From positions 620,001-684,000 of the forward strand of contig NZ_CP159808.1 of NCBI RefSeq assembly GCF_047717795.1: DNA of 64,000 nucleotides. The letters run 5' to 3'. The notes under the pieces are model-generated. The model had not been told where the DNA came from. It saw nothing but the letters and a program-made list of their open reading frames with translations, and ran no database searches. The number at the start of each line of letters is the position of its first letter. Position 1 is the stretch's first letter. Made by a program: the position numbers and the translations under genes. The stretch is from Marisalimonas sp016777705. GTDB taxonomy: Bacteria > Pseudomonadota > Alphaproteobacteria > Puniceispirillales > Marisalimonadaceae. Below are positions 50,981 to 59,026 of the stretch, in pieces.

Positions 50981-51529
50981 TTAATTTTTTTGTCCTAAAA
51001 GAGTTTTTGTAAAATCAGGGTTCTGACTATTTTTTCTAAGCCAAATGTTGAAAAATAAATCAATAAACTCTATGTCCTGTGTCTCAAGAACTTTTTCTTT
51101 ATTAAAGTAAAATAAAGCATTGTTTCTATTTTTTATACCAATAAAAACATCATTTTTTTTAATTTCTCTAAAAGCTTTATTTAGTAAAGTATCTAAATCC
51201 TTGAGATCTTGTTTTTTCAAATCTTTTTGCATCTGTATTTGTTTTATAGTTTCTTTAACAACATTTTCTTTTGAAATATCTCTGTTGTATTCTAAAATTA
51301 ATGCAAACTTATTTTTTTCAATTTTCCCCGTTTCTGACAAAAGCTTAGCATCATAAATATCCAATAAAAAATATGTATATTTAGCCTTCCCAACTAATTT
51401 ATAAGTTGTGAAGTTCTTTTCTAAGATATTTATGGTTGTCTGATTTTTTAGATAATCTTTTTTATTTTCTGCATAGACTTGACTAAGATTTAAGGCTATT
51501 AACATAGCAAAAAAATACTTAAAAAACAT
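50981..51529 (-). CDS. Secreted chalcone isomerase-like domain protein
   Basis: A periplasmic protein of about 182 residues, with a signal peptide (FFKYFFAMLIALNLSQVYA, cleavage after Ala). YFLLDIYDAKLL, LILEYNRDIS and FFNIWLRKNSQNPDFTKTLLG match the bacterial chalcone isomerase-like family, which lacks flavonoid chemistry and has an unknown, perhaps fatty-acid-binding, role. Two starts are possible; I use ATG 51529 over TTG 51544. It is eight bases after the DUF3833 gene. Confidence 0.8.
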   Translation of the reverse strand: MFFKYFFAMLIALNLSQVYAENKKDYLKNQTTINILEKNFTTYKLVGKAKYTYFLLDIYDAKLLSETGKIEKNKFALILEYNRDISKENVVKETIKQIQMQKDLKKQDLKDLDTLLNKAFREIKKNDVFIGIKNRNNALFYFNKEKVLETQDIEFIDLFFNIWLRKNSQNPDFTKTLLGQKN

Positions 51530-51537
51530 GCTGAAGT

Positions 51538-52125
51538 TTACCAATTTTTCAAATTTAAAGATCCAATTTTGTCAGCAGTTTTCCCTCTTAAAAACACTAA
51601 TGTTACTGATCCTATATTAATACCAAATTTGCTCACGTAAGCTCTGTTGATTGCTAGATCTTCGCTTTGTTGATAGATCCAATCATTAAAGTGAACTTTA
51701 ATATTACTGCCCTTAATATTTAAATAAATATCATATGTCCAATTGAGTGTGTTACCTGATATTGATCCAGAAGCCTTGCCTTCCACGTCATCTGCATTCC
51801 CAACATAGATGACTTTATTATCATTGCTATCTATTTGTTTTTTGATCGTCCATATTCGCTTAGCTTTTTCTCCATCGTCATATAAAAAATCTTCATCTAA
51901 TGTAAGAGTTTTATTATCAATTTTTCCTTTGATATTAACTCTGAATTGTCTTTTTAAGTTTCCAAATCTATCTTCAAAAATTCCATATGCTATAGTTTCG
52001 CCTTCAAAAAAAGCAAATAAATCTAACTTAGGTTTGTTGTTTTCAAATTGTTTCATATCTGTCTGAAAGCATCCTGTTAATGATAGGAAAAATGGGAAAA
52101 TTAATAATAATTTGAATTTAAACAT
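51538..52125 (-). CDS. DUF3833 family lipoprotein
   Basis: About 195 residues with a lipoprotein signal (LLLIFPFFLSLTGC, lipobox LTGC). FFEGETIAYGIFEDRFGNLKR is the opening of the DUF3833 domain, a small beta-rich periplasmic fold of unknown function, often next to chalcone isomerase-like genes. ATG 52125 puts the signal peptide first and is preferred to the frame start at 52158. Heads the three-gene envelope unit with the Chalcone-like and YciB genes. Confidence 0.82.
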   Translation of the reverse strand: MFKFKLLLIFPFFLSLTGCFQTDMKQFENNKPKLDLFAFFEGETIAYGIFEDRFGNLKRQFRVNIKGKIDNKTLTLDEDFLYDDGEKAKRIWTIKKQIDSNDNKVIYVGNADDVEGKASGSISGNTLNWTYDIYLNIKGSNIKVHFNDWIYQQSEDLAINRAYVSKFGINIGSVTLVFLRGKTADKIGSLNLKNW

Positions 52126-52190
52126 TGTTTCTTTGATAAAAGTCAAATTATACTCCAAAAATCTCTAAATAAATCTACTTATATTTTAAT

Positions 52191-53231
52191 TTAATTTAAT
52201 GACAAGTTTTTTTGATGATGTTGACTTGAATTAAGGCTAAACGCTTCTGCAAACAACTCATATGATTTTACTCTTGATGCCTCATTATGGCACCAGCTTA
52301 ATATTGCAATTTCATCAATATCATTTTTTTTAACTAGTTCTTTTATTTTATTCTTTGTAAAATCAACTTCTCCGACAATCGCGTCTGAAAACATTAATTC
52401 ATATTGTTCTTTCCAATTATTATCATGAATAATATTAAGAGCGTTATCTGGATCTGTAATAGGTCCAAGGTGACCAAAGTTTCTTCCTATTTTCCAAGCT
52501 GCCCTAGATGCAAAAAGGTATTTAGCTTCCTCCTGAGTTTTAGCAGTTAGTGCCCATAAGCATACGTTAACTAATGGTTCTTTTAACTTATTATTTGGAC
52601 GAAATTCTGATTTATAAATTTTTATAGCCTCTTTAATACCTGAGCCATCTGTTATAAAGTGTGCAAAGCAATAAGGTATGCCCAAATATGCAGCTAATTG
52701 TGCTCCATAATTAGATGTTCCAAGCATCCAAATTTCTGGACTTGTATCAGAGGTGGGCTGAGCAACTAAATGTCTAAATGGATGACCTTCTAATAATGTT
52801 TCATTCGATACCCATGCCATTAGATCTCTTACGTGACCAGGAAATTGTTCGCTGTCATTTCTGCTGTTAGGATTTAATGCTAAAGCTGTTCTTCCATCCG
52901 AACCTGGTGCTCTTCCAAGACCTAAATCTATTCTGTTAGGTGCAATTGCTTCCAAAACTCTAAATTGTTCTGCAACTTTGAAGGGAGAATAGTGAGGTAA
53001 CATTATGCCTGCACTTCCAATTCTTATATTTTTTGTTTGAGTGGCAATAGCCGCCATCAAAATTTCAGGTGCAGTACCTATTATTGATGGATGGTTATGA
53101 TGTTCAGATACCCAAAATCTTTTATAACCAAGTTCTTCAGCTTTTTTTGCTAAGTTAATACTATCTTGAATTGTGATATGTTGAGGTTTGCCCTCAACAG
53201 CTACTGATTGTTCGAGAATAGAAACTTGCAT
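52191..53231 (-). CDS. Luciferase-like (LLM-class) flavin oxidoreductase
   Basis: A 346-residue TIM-barrel flavin-dependent monooxygenase-like enzyme. FWVSEHHNHPSIIGTAPEIL is the conserved flavin/substrate motif and GSAGIMLPHYSPFKVAEQFR the second. LGLGRAPGSDGRTALAL marks the MsnO8-like/YhbW group of LLM proteins. Substrate unknown. The start is ATG with GGAG upstream. It follows the amidohydrolase gene by 17 bases on the same strand. Confidence 0.88.
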   Translation of the reverse strand: MQVSILEQSVAVEGKPQHITIQDSINLAKKAEELGYKRFWVSEHHNHPSIIGTAPEILMAAIATQTKNIRIGSAGIMLPHYSPFKVAEQFRVLEAIAPNRIDLGLGRAPGSDGRTALALNPNSRNDSEQFPGHVRDLMAWVSNETLLEGHPFRHLVAQPTSDTSPEIWMLGTSNYGAQLAAYLGIPYCFAHFITDGSGIKEAIKIYKSEFRPNNKLKEPLVNVCLWALTAKTQEEAKYLFASRAAWKIGRNFGHLGPITDPDNALNIIHDNNWKEQYELMFSDAIVGEVDFTKNKIKELVKKNDIDEIAILSWCHNEASRVKSYELFAEAFSLNSSQHHQKNLSLN

Positions 53232-53248
53232 TTAATAAACTCCAATAA

Positions 53249-54289
53249 TTAATTTATCTTATAAATTTTAGCGGCATTTTTATAAAATAGCTTATTCTTT
53301 TCTTCGTCAGACATATCATCAGATATTATTTTAAATGCATTCCACAAAGATCCATAGCTGCAAGAACCTTTATCAACAGGAAAATTACTTTCAAACATAC
53401 ATCTATCAACACCAAACATACTAATAGTTTCATAAATCCAAGGCTTCCATGCTTCTGATAGTTGAACAGATGTTGGAGGTGAAGGTTCTTCATGAAATTT
53501 AGCTCCATTTACAGCCATACCTAAACCTCCCAATTTGACATTAATATTGGGTAGTCTTGATAGTCTCATCATAGCTGTTCGCCATTCTCTATGAGTTAAA
53601 GCTTGTCTTCCTTCATATTCACCTAAATGAATAGGTCCGCCAACATGATTAAGAATTATATTAAGATTTGGAAGTGCTCTAGCCACTTTCTCCATTTCGC
53701 CTAATTGAGTGTGATATATCCAAAAATCTAAAGATAAATTTGCATTTTGAAGACATTTAGCCCCATCAATAAAATTTGGGTGCAACATAAGTCCTAAGTC
53801 TGATTTTATAGCACCAGAAGAAATTCGGGCGTCAGGGTGAGAAGCTAAAAGCATTCTTATGCCTTTGAGTCGTCCTTTGCTTATTTCCAATCCCTTTTCA
53901 ATTACAGGTTCTAACTTGTTACCAAAAGTTAAGTCCAGAGATCCGACGATAGCGGCATTTACCTTTACTGTATTATTAGGTATTAGATCGCTTCTTTTAC
54001 CCTCATTTGTTGCGAATTCTATTTCTGTTAAAGGTTTATATTCATCTGCACCTTCTTTTGAATATATTTTAGTGTTGGAAGAACTCATTATGTAAACAGT
54101 CGATTTAATATTATGGCCTGAAACCTTAATATCATCTAGTAATTCTTCTACATAATATTTTCCAAAACCAACATCCCAAAGATGATGGTGTGGATCAATT
54201 ATTGGAAGGTCTGGAAGTATAGGATCTTCTTTTAGTTGGTTTAGCCAATCTTCTCTAACTTCTAAGTGAGGTGATTTTATTTTTTCCAT
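53249..54289 (-). CDS. Amidohydrolase-family (PDC lactonase-like) protein
   Basis: A 346-residue TIM-barrel amidohydrolase of the amidohydro_2 type. The metal motif is PIIDPHHHLWDVG (HxH), with NLNIILNHVGGPI supplying a further His and FESNFPVDKGS the late Asp/Asn. Relatives hydrolyse lactones such as 2-pyrone-4,6-dicarboxylate or L-fucono/rhamnono-lactones. Seventeen bases upstream of the LLM gene, so probably co-transcribed; divergent from the tauD-like gene. Confidence 0.86.
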   Translation of the reverse strand: MEKIKSPHLEVREDWLNQLKEDPILPDLPIIDPHHHLWDVGFGKYYVEELLDDIKVSGHNIKSTVYIMSSSNTKIYSKEGADEYKPLTEIEFATNEGKRSDLIPNNTVKVNAAIVGSLDLTFGNKLEPVIEKGLEISKGRLKGIRMLLASHPDARISSGAIKSDLGLMLHPNFIDGAKCLQNANLSLDFWIYHTQLGEMEKVARALPNLNIILNHVGGPIHLGEYEGRQALTHREWRTAMMRLSRLPNINVKLGGLGMAVNGAKFHEEPSPPTSVQLSEAWKPWIYETISMFGVDRCMFESNFPVDKGSCSYGSLWNAFKIISDDMSDEEKNKLFYKNAAKIYKIN

Positions 54290-54423
54290 TTAAAATGCTC
54301 GGTATTAATTGAAAATTAATAATTTATTAACTATTCTCATAAATTATTGTCCTTTTATTTTGTTAGTGCAACGAAATTTTGATTAAGTTTTTAAATTTCA
54401 AATTTTGGAGAAAAGTTTAAATT

Positions 54424-55287
54424 ATGACATCAAGTGTTAAAGTTAAGAAAAATTTTAAAAATATTAATGTATTTCCTATTGCAGGTGCTTTGGGAGCAGA
54501 GATTGAAAAAATAAATCTTTCTGACAATCTGTCAGATGATGTTGTATCAGAAATTTATGATGCTCTTCTAACATATCAAGTAATATTTTTTAGGGACCAA
54601 AATTTTGAACCTGTTTCTCAACAAGCATTTGCTAAAAGAATTGGTACACCCATAGTTTATCCATTTGTTGCAAGCTTAGATGGATTTCCAGAAATAACAC
54701 CCATATTAAAAAAAGAAACAGACACTAATAATTTTGGTGGTATTTGGCATAGCGATACAACCTACCAAGATAAACCTCCTATGGGGACAATGTTGTATGG
54801 AATTGAAATTCCAGCATTTGGAGGGGATACAGAATGGTCTAATCAATATTTAGCTTATGAAAGTTTATCTGAGGGAATGAAAAAGTTTTTAGATACCCTT
54901 CAAGGTGTAAATATATCAGGCAAAGCTAGAGTTGCTAAAACTCGGTCAGACATTATGAAACATGCATCTGTAGGACTTAAAGGTGATGAGTTAAAAGCAA
55001 TACATCCAGTAGTAAGAACTCATCCTGAAACAAAACGAAAATCCTTATATGTTAATGAAGCGCATACAACAAATTTTGTAGGTATGACCGAAGAAGAAAG
55101 CACACCGATATTAGAGTTTTTATATAAACATCAAATTAAGTCTGAATTTACTTGTAGGTTTCAATGGAAACCAGGTTCTGTAGCTATATGGGATAATAGA
55201 TGTACTATGCATAACCCAATAAATGACTATCATGGTCAAAGAAGGTTGATGCATAGGATTACATTTGCTGGAGACAAACCTAAGTAA
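54424..55287 (+). CDS. TauD/TfdA-family dioxygenase
   Basis: Fe(II)/2-oxoglutarate oxygenase of 287 residues. Iron ligands are H109-x-D111 (GGIWHSDTTY) and H263 (WDNRCTMHNPINDY); R274 and R278 in GQRRLMHRIT hold 2-oxoglutarate. It resembles taurine, 2,4-D and carnitine-type dioxygenases; substrate unknown. It is the first gene of a forward unit with a cupin, an HCCA isomerase-like gene and gcdH. The cupin follows after ten bases. Confidence 0.88.
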   Translation: MTSSVKVKKNFKNINVFPIAGALGAEIEKINLSDNLSDDVVSEIYDALLTYQVIFFRDQNFEPVSQQAFAKRIGTPIVYPFVASLDGFPEITPILKKETDTNNFGGIWHSDTTYQDKPPMGTMLYGIEIPAFGGDTEWSNQYLAYESLSEGMKKFLDTLQGVNISGKARVAKTRSDIMKHASVGLKGDELKAIHPVVRTHPETKRKSLYVNEAHTTNFVGMTEEESTPILEFLYKHQIKSEFTCRFQWKPGSVAIWDNRCTMHNPINDYHGQRRLMHRITFAGDKPK

Positions 55288-55297
55288 GGAGAACAAA

Positions 55298-55666
55298 ATG
55301 TCACAAGAAAATTATTTTAATAATATTAATGATTTGGATAGCGGTATTAAAAGAGTATTAGGGGATGGAATTTCTACAAGAATTTTTTGTGGTGATCAGA
55401 CAATGTTATCAATTGTAACAATTGAGCCGAATGCCAAGGGTCAAATTCATTCACATCCCCAAGAACAATGGGGTTTTTTAATAGAAGGTTCAGGAATACG
55501 CATTCAAGATGGCCAAAAAATTGAAATAAAAAAAGGAGATTTTTGGCAAACACCCGGCGGTATTGATCATGGTATAATAGGGGGTGCAGAAGGTGCTAAA
55601 GTATTAGATATTTTCAGTCCTCCCAGAGATGAATATAAAAAATCTGGCTCTGGTTTTGGCAATTAA
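55298..55666 (+). CDS. Cupin-domain protein
   Basis: A 122-residue cupin_2 protein. GQIHSHPQEQWGFLIEGSG holds the HxH and Glu-equivalent motif, and IKKGDFWQTPGGIDHG the later His. ATG 55298 has a near-perfect AAGGAG seven bases upstream, so the shorter frame is used instead of the one starting inside tauD. Located between the dioxygenase and the HCCA isomerase gene. Confidence 0.86.
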   Translation: MSQENYFNNINDLDSGIKRVLGDGISTRIFCGDQTMLSIVTIEPNAKGQIHSHPQEQWGFLIEGSGIRIQDGQKIEIKKGDFWQTPGGIDHGIIGGAEGAKVLDIFSPPRDEYKKSGSGFGN

Positions 55667-55683
55667 TTAATATAGGATATTAT

Positions 55684-56292
55684 ATGATACAAGTAGATTA
55701 CTTTATGAGTCACGGAAGTCCTTGGACGTTTCTTGGTCATAAACGATTAGGAGAAATAATAAAAAAATATAAAGTTAAGCTAAATATGCGTCCTGTTAAT
55801 TATGGAGAAATATTTCCTATATCAGGAGGTCTTCCAGTATCCAAAAGACCTGTTCAAAGACAAAAAATACGATTACAAGAATTAAAAAGATGGAGTAAAT
55901 TTCTTGATATAAATTTAATTTCTCAACCGACTTCCTTTCCTTCAAAGTCTATGTTGCCATCTCTGTTAATTATAGCTTCTCAAATGATGAAAACAAATAA
56001 AGATTTTGAACTTGCTCACAATATTATGAATGCTTTGTGGGTTGAAGATTTAGATATAGATGATGAAAATGTTTTATTAAGTATTTTAAATAAAATGGAT
56101 TTAAGTTCAAAAGAAATACTTTCATTAGCTAACAGTGAAGAATGTTCAAATACTATGCAAAGATTTACTAAGATTGCGATAGAAAAAAATGTTTTTGGGG
56201 CACCAACTTTTATAATAGATGATCAAATTTATTGGGGGCAAGATAGATTAGATTTTGTTGATAGACACTTAGAAAGCTTAATCGAAGCCTAA
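55684..56292 (+). CDS. 2-hydroxychromene-2-carboxylate isomerase-like (GST kappa/DsbA fold)
   Basis: A 202-residue thioredoxin-fold protein. The N-terminus YFMSHGSPWTFLGHKRL keeps the Ser-Pro-Trp/Tyr glutathione site of HCCA isomerase and GST kappa, and FGAPTFIIDDQIYWGQDRL is the conserved cis-Pro and C-terminal segment. Enzymes of this group isomerise aromatic-degradation intermediates with glutathione. Eighteen bases after the cupin gene and 61 before gcdH. Confidence 0.86.
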   Translation: MIQVDYFMSHGSPWTFLGHKRLGEIIKKYKVKLNMRPVNYGEIFPISGGLPVSKRPVQRQKIRLQELKRWSKFLDINLISQPTSFPSKSMLPSLLIIASQMMKTNKDFELAHNIMNALWVEDLDIDDENVLLSILNKMDLSSKEILSLANSEECSNTMQRFTKIAIEKNVFGAPTFIIDDQIYWGQDRLDFVDRHLESLIEA

Positions 56293-56353
56293 TAAAAGTT
56301 GTTTTTACTGCTAAAATTTAGTAAGGTTCATTTCAACTAAAAAAGGTCTAATA

Positions 56354-57595
56354 ATGGAAAAAAGCTTAAATACGAATAATAAAAATATAGTTGATTTAAA
56401 AACTGCTAGTGCAACAAAAGCTCAATTTAATTGGGAAGATCCTCTGTTACTAGATACATTAATTTCAGAAGAAGAAAGTCTCATTAAATCGACTGCTTAT
56501 GATTATGCACAATCAAAGCTTATGCCCAGAGTAGAAGATGCCTTTTTAGACGAGAAAACAGATAAAGAAATTTTCAAAGAAATGGGACAACTCGGTCTCT
56601 TGGGTATTACTATTCCTGAAAAATACGGATGTGCTGGTGCTTCATATGTTTCATATGGGTTAGTAGCAAGAGAGGTTGAAAGAGTAGACTCTGGATATAG
56701 ATCTATGATGTCAGTTCAATCTTCTTTGGTAATGCATCCTATATATGCATATGGAAGCGAACAACAAAAAGTTAAATATTTACCTGGCCTTGCTTCAGGT
56801 GAACTCATAGGGTGTTTTGGATTGACAGAGCCTGATGCTGGTTCTGATCCGAGTGCAATGAAAACTACTGCTACAAAAGTAAAGGGTGGCTATTCAATAT
56901 CTGGTTCTAAAATGTGGATTTCTAACTCACCAATTGCTGATGTTTTTGTGGTTTGGGCAAAATCAAAGGAGCATGGTGATGCTATTAAAGGTTTTATTCT
57001 AGACAAAGGAATGGATGGCTTAACTGCTCCAAAAATTAAAGGTAAATTATCATTGAGAGCATCTATTACAGGAGAGATCGTAATGGATGAAGTGTTTGTT
57101 CCTGAAGATAATTTAATGCCTAATGTATCTGGTCTAAAAGGACCATTTGGTTGTTTAAATAGAGCAAGATATGGTATCGCCTGGGGTGTAATGGGAGCCG
57201 CAGAAGATTGTTGGTTTAGAGCAAGGCAATATACATTGGATAGAAAACAATTTGGTAAACCTTTAGCTGCAACTCAACTAATTCAAAAAAAACTTGCTGA
57301 TATGCAAACAGAGATTACTCTTGGTTTAGGCGCAGCGCTCCAAGTTGGAAAACTTTTTGATCTAAATAATCTAGCTCCTGAGGCAATATCACTTATTAAG
57401 AGAAATAACTGTGGTAAAGCACTAGAAATTGCTAGAATGGCTAGAGATATGCATGGGGGAAATGGAATTCATGCTGAATACCAAGTAATGCGGCATTTAA
57501 TGAATTTAGAAACTGTTAATACTTATGAGGGAACTCATGATGTTCATGCATTAATTTTAGGAAGAGCTCAAACAGGTATTCAAGCTTTTTTTTAA
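56354..57595 (+). CDS. gcdH: Glutaryl-CoA dehydrogenase-type acyl-CoA dehydrogenase
   Basis: FAD-dependent acyl-CoA dehydrogenase of 413 residues. FGLTEPDAGSDPSAMKTTA is the flavin-binding motif, MARDMHGGNGIHAEYQV the C-terminal signature, and Glu in TVNTYEGTHDVHA the catalytic base, in the context found in glutaryl-CoA dehydrogenases, which also decarboxylate to crotonyl-CoA. It would serve lysine, tryptophan or aromatic catabolism. It follows the HCCA isomerase-like gene. Confidence 0.9.
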   Translation: MEKSLNTNNKNIVDLKTASATKAQFNWEDPLLLDTLISEEESLIKSTAYDYAQSKLMPRVEDAFLDEKTDKEIFKEMGQLGLLGITIPEKYGCAGASYVSYGLVAREVERVDSGYRSMMSVQSSLVMHPIYAYGSEQQKVKYLPGLASGELIGCFGLTEPDAGSDPSAMKTTATKVKGGYSISGSKMWISNSPIADVFVVWAKSKEHGDAIKGFILDKGMDGLTAPKIKGKLSLRASITGEIVMDEVFVPEDNLMPNVSGLKGPFGCLNRARYGIAWGVMGAAEDCWFRARQYTLDRKQFGKPLAATQLIQKKLADMQTEITLGLGAALQVGKLFDLNNLAPEAISLIKRNNCGKALEIARMARDMHGGNGIHAEYQVMRHLMNLETVNTYEGTHDVHALILGRAQTGIQAFF

Positions 57596-57626
57596 TGAAT
57601 TATTTTTTATATAATCAAGAATATTA

Positions 57627-58001
57627 ATGTTAAATAGTATCTTTCTTATATTTTTTTTTCAATTAGTAGGAGAGTTTATTCAAAAATTCTTAGAACTTAG
57701 TATTCCTGGGCCTGTAATAGGTCTTTTTTTATTATTAATAATGTTATTATTGAGTAAAAAAAAATATTACAAAATACCTGTTAACTTTCAAATTAATCTT
57801 ATTAATTCAGCAGAAAATTTATTAAATTATCTTCCATTACTATTTATTCCTGTTGGGGTAGGGGTTGTTATGCACTTATCCTTACTAGAAGATAACTTAG
57901 TACCAGTTATGTTAGTAATAATTATTGGCACTCTATTAACGCTAGCCGTAACAGCATTTGTTATGGAAAGACTTTTAAAAGTAGTTAATAAAGATGATTG
58001 A
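57627..58001 (+). CDS. lrgA: CidA/LrgA-family holin-like protein
   Basis: A 124-residue membrane protein with four helices. FLELSIPGPVIGLFLLLIML and LLNYLPLLFIPVGVGVVMHL are the two hallmark stretches of the LrgA/CidA family. The pair with LrgB, overlapping by eight bases, is linked to envelope permeability, autolysis or pyruvate and glycolate efflux in different bacteria. The actual role here is not visible from sequence. Confidence 0.92.
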   Translation: MLNSIFLIFFFQLVGEFIQKFLELSIPGPVIGLFLLLIMLLLSKKKYYKIPVNFQINLINSAENLLNYLPLLFIPVGVGVVMHLSLLEDNLVPVMLVIIIGTLLTLAVTAFVMERLLKVVNKDD

Positions 58002-58719
58002 TCAACAGAAATTATATGAGATATGGGTTTATCTTCAGGCAGAACCTCTTTTTTGGCTTACACTTACAATTGGATCTTATCTTATTGCGGATTATTTTTA
58101 CAGAAGATCAAATTTATTTCCGCTCTTAAATCCAGTTGCTATAAGCGTTTTAATAGTTAGTGTAATTCTTTTAACTTTTGATATTCAATATGAACGTTAT
58201 TTTGATGGTGCAAAATTCATTCACTTTTTATTAGGACCAGCGACTGTTGCTTTGGCAATACCAATATATAAAAAATGGGATTTAATTTTATCAAATAGTA
58301 GGGCAATATTTATCTCTCTAATAATAGGTTCTTTTTTTGCAATTTTTATCACTTATGGTTTATCTTCATACTTTGAACTCCAACAAGAATTAATATTAAG
58401 TTTACTACCTAGAAGTGTTACGGCTCCTATTGCAATGGGTATATCAGAACTGATAGGTGGTATTCCATCACTAACAGCCATAATCACTATCATTACGGGC
58501 ATTATAGGGGCCTCCCTAGGTATTTTCGTATTTGATTTAATGAAATTAAAAAAAATGGAAGCTCGAGGCTTTAGTCTAGGTCTTGCAAGTCACGGGGTTG
58601 GAACTGCAAGAGCAATGAGTAGAGATACAAATGCTGGAGTTTTTGCGGCCGTTGGAATGGGTTTAAGTGGCTTGGTTACCTCTGTAATTTTGCCGCTATT
58701 TATAAAATTTATTTTCTAA
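57994..58719 (+). CDS. lrgB: LrgB-family membrane protein
   Basis: A 241-residue membrane protein with about seven helices, LrgB/CidB family. LLGPATVALAIPIYK and LLPRSVTAPIAMGISELIGG are conserved signatures, and LASHGVGTARAMSRD near the C-terminus is the family hallmark. It overlaps lrgA by eight bases and ends a transcript with no clear terminator. Confidence 0.93.
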   Translation: MIDQQKLYEIWVYLQAEPLFWLTLTIGSYLIADYFYRRSNLFPLLNPVAISVLIVSVILLTFDIQYERYFDGAKFIHFLLGPATVALAIPIYKKWDLILSNSRAIFISLIIGSFFAIFITYGLSSYFELQQELILSLLPRSVTAPIAMGISELIGGIPSLTAIITIITGIIGASLGIFVFDLMKLKKMEARGFSLGLASHGVGTARAMSRDTNAGVFAAVGMGLSGLVTSVILPLFIKFIF

Positions 58720-59026
58720 AGTAGAAAGATTTATAAGTAACTTATTTGATACTAAAGATTGTCTTCTTCTAAAATTTTTGTCAATTGAATGCAAGTATTT
58801 TGAAAGTTTACTAACAAGTTAATTTTTATTTATTCAATATAGTTCTTCCAATATTTTCAAAAATGTTAGCTTTTAAATTTATTTTTAAACAAATTAAGCT
58901 TTCTTTAAATTTTTTTTCTTCATCTCAGTTTTAATCTTTAAAATTTTGAATATTAGCTTATCATAATTATGTATAGAGACTTATTAGTTTCATGAACAAG
59001 CAAATCAACTTAAGTAAGGTATAAGA
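58720..59026. other. 307-bp intergenic stretch without a gene
   Basis: Very AT-rich, with stops in all frames that I scanned, no strong hairpin and no recognised RNA. The last 30 bases hold the ribosome site (AAGGT) of the cyclase gene. A weak ATAAG/CTTAT hairpin just after lrgB is the only structure noticed. Presumably the cyclase promoter region. Confidence 0.6.
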
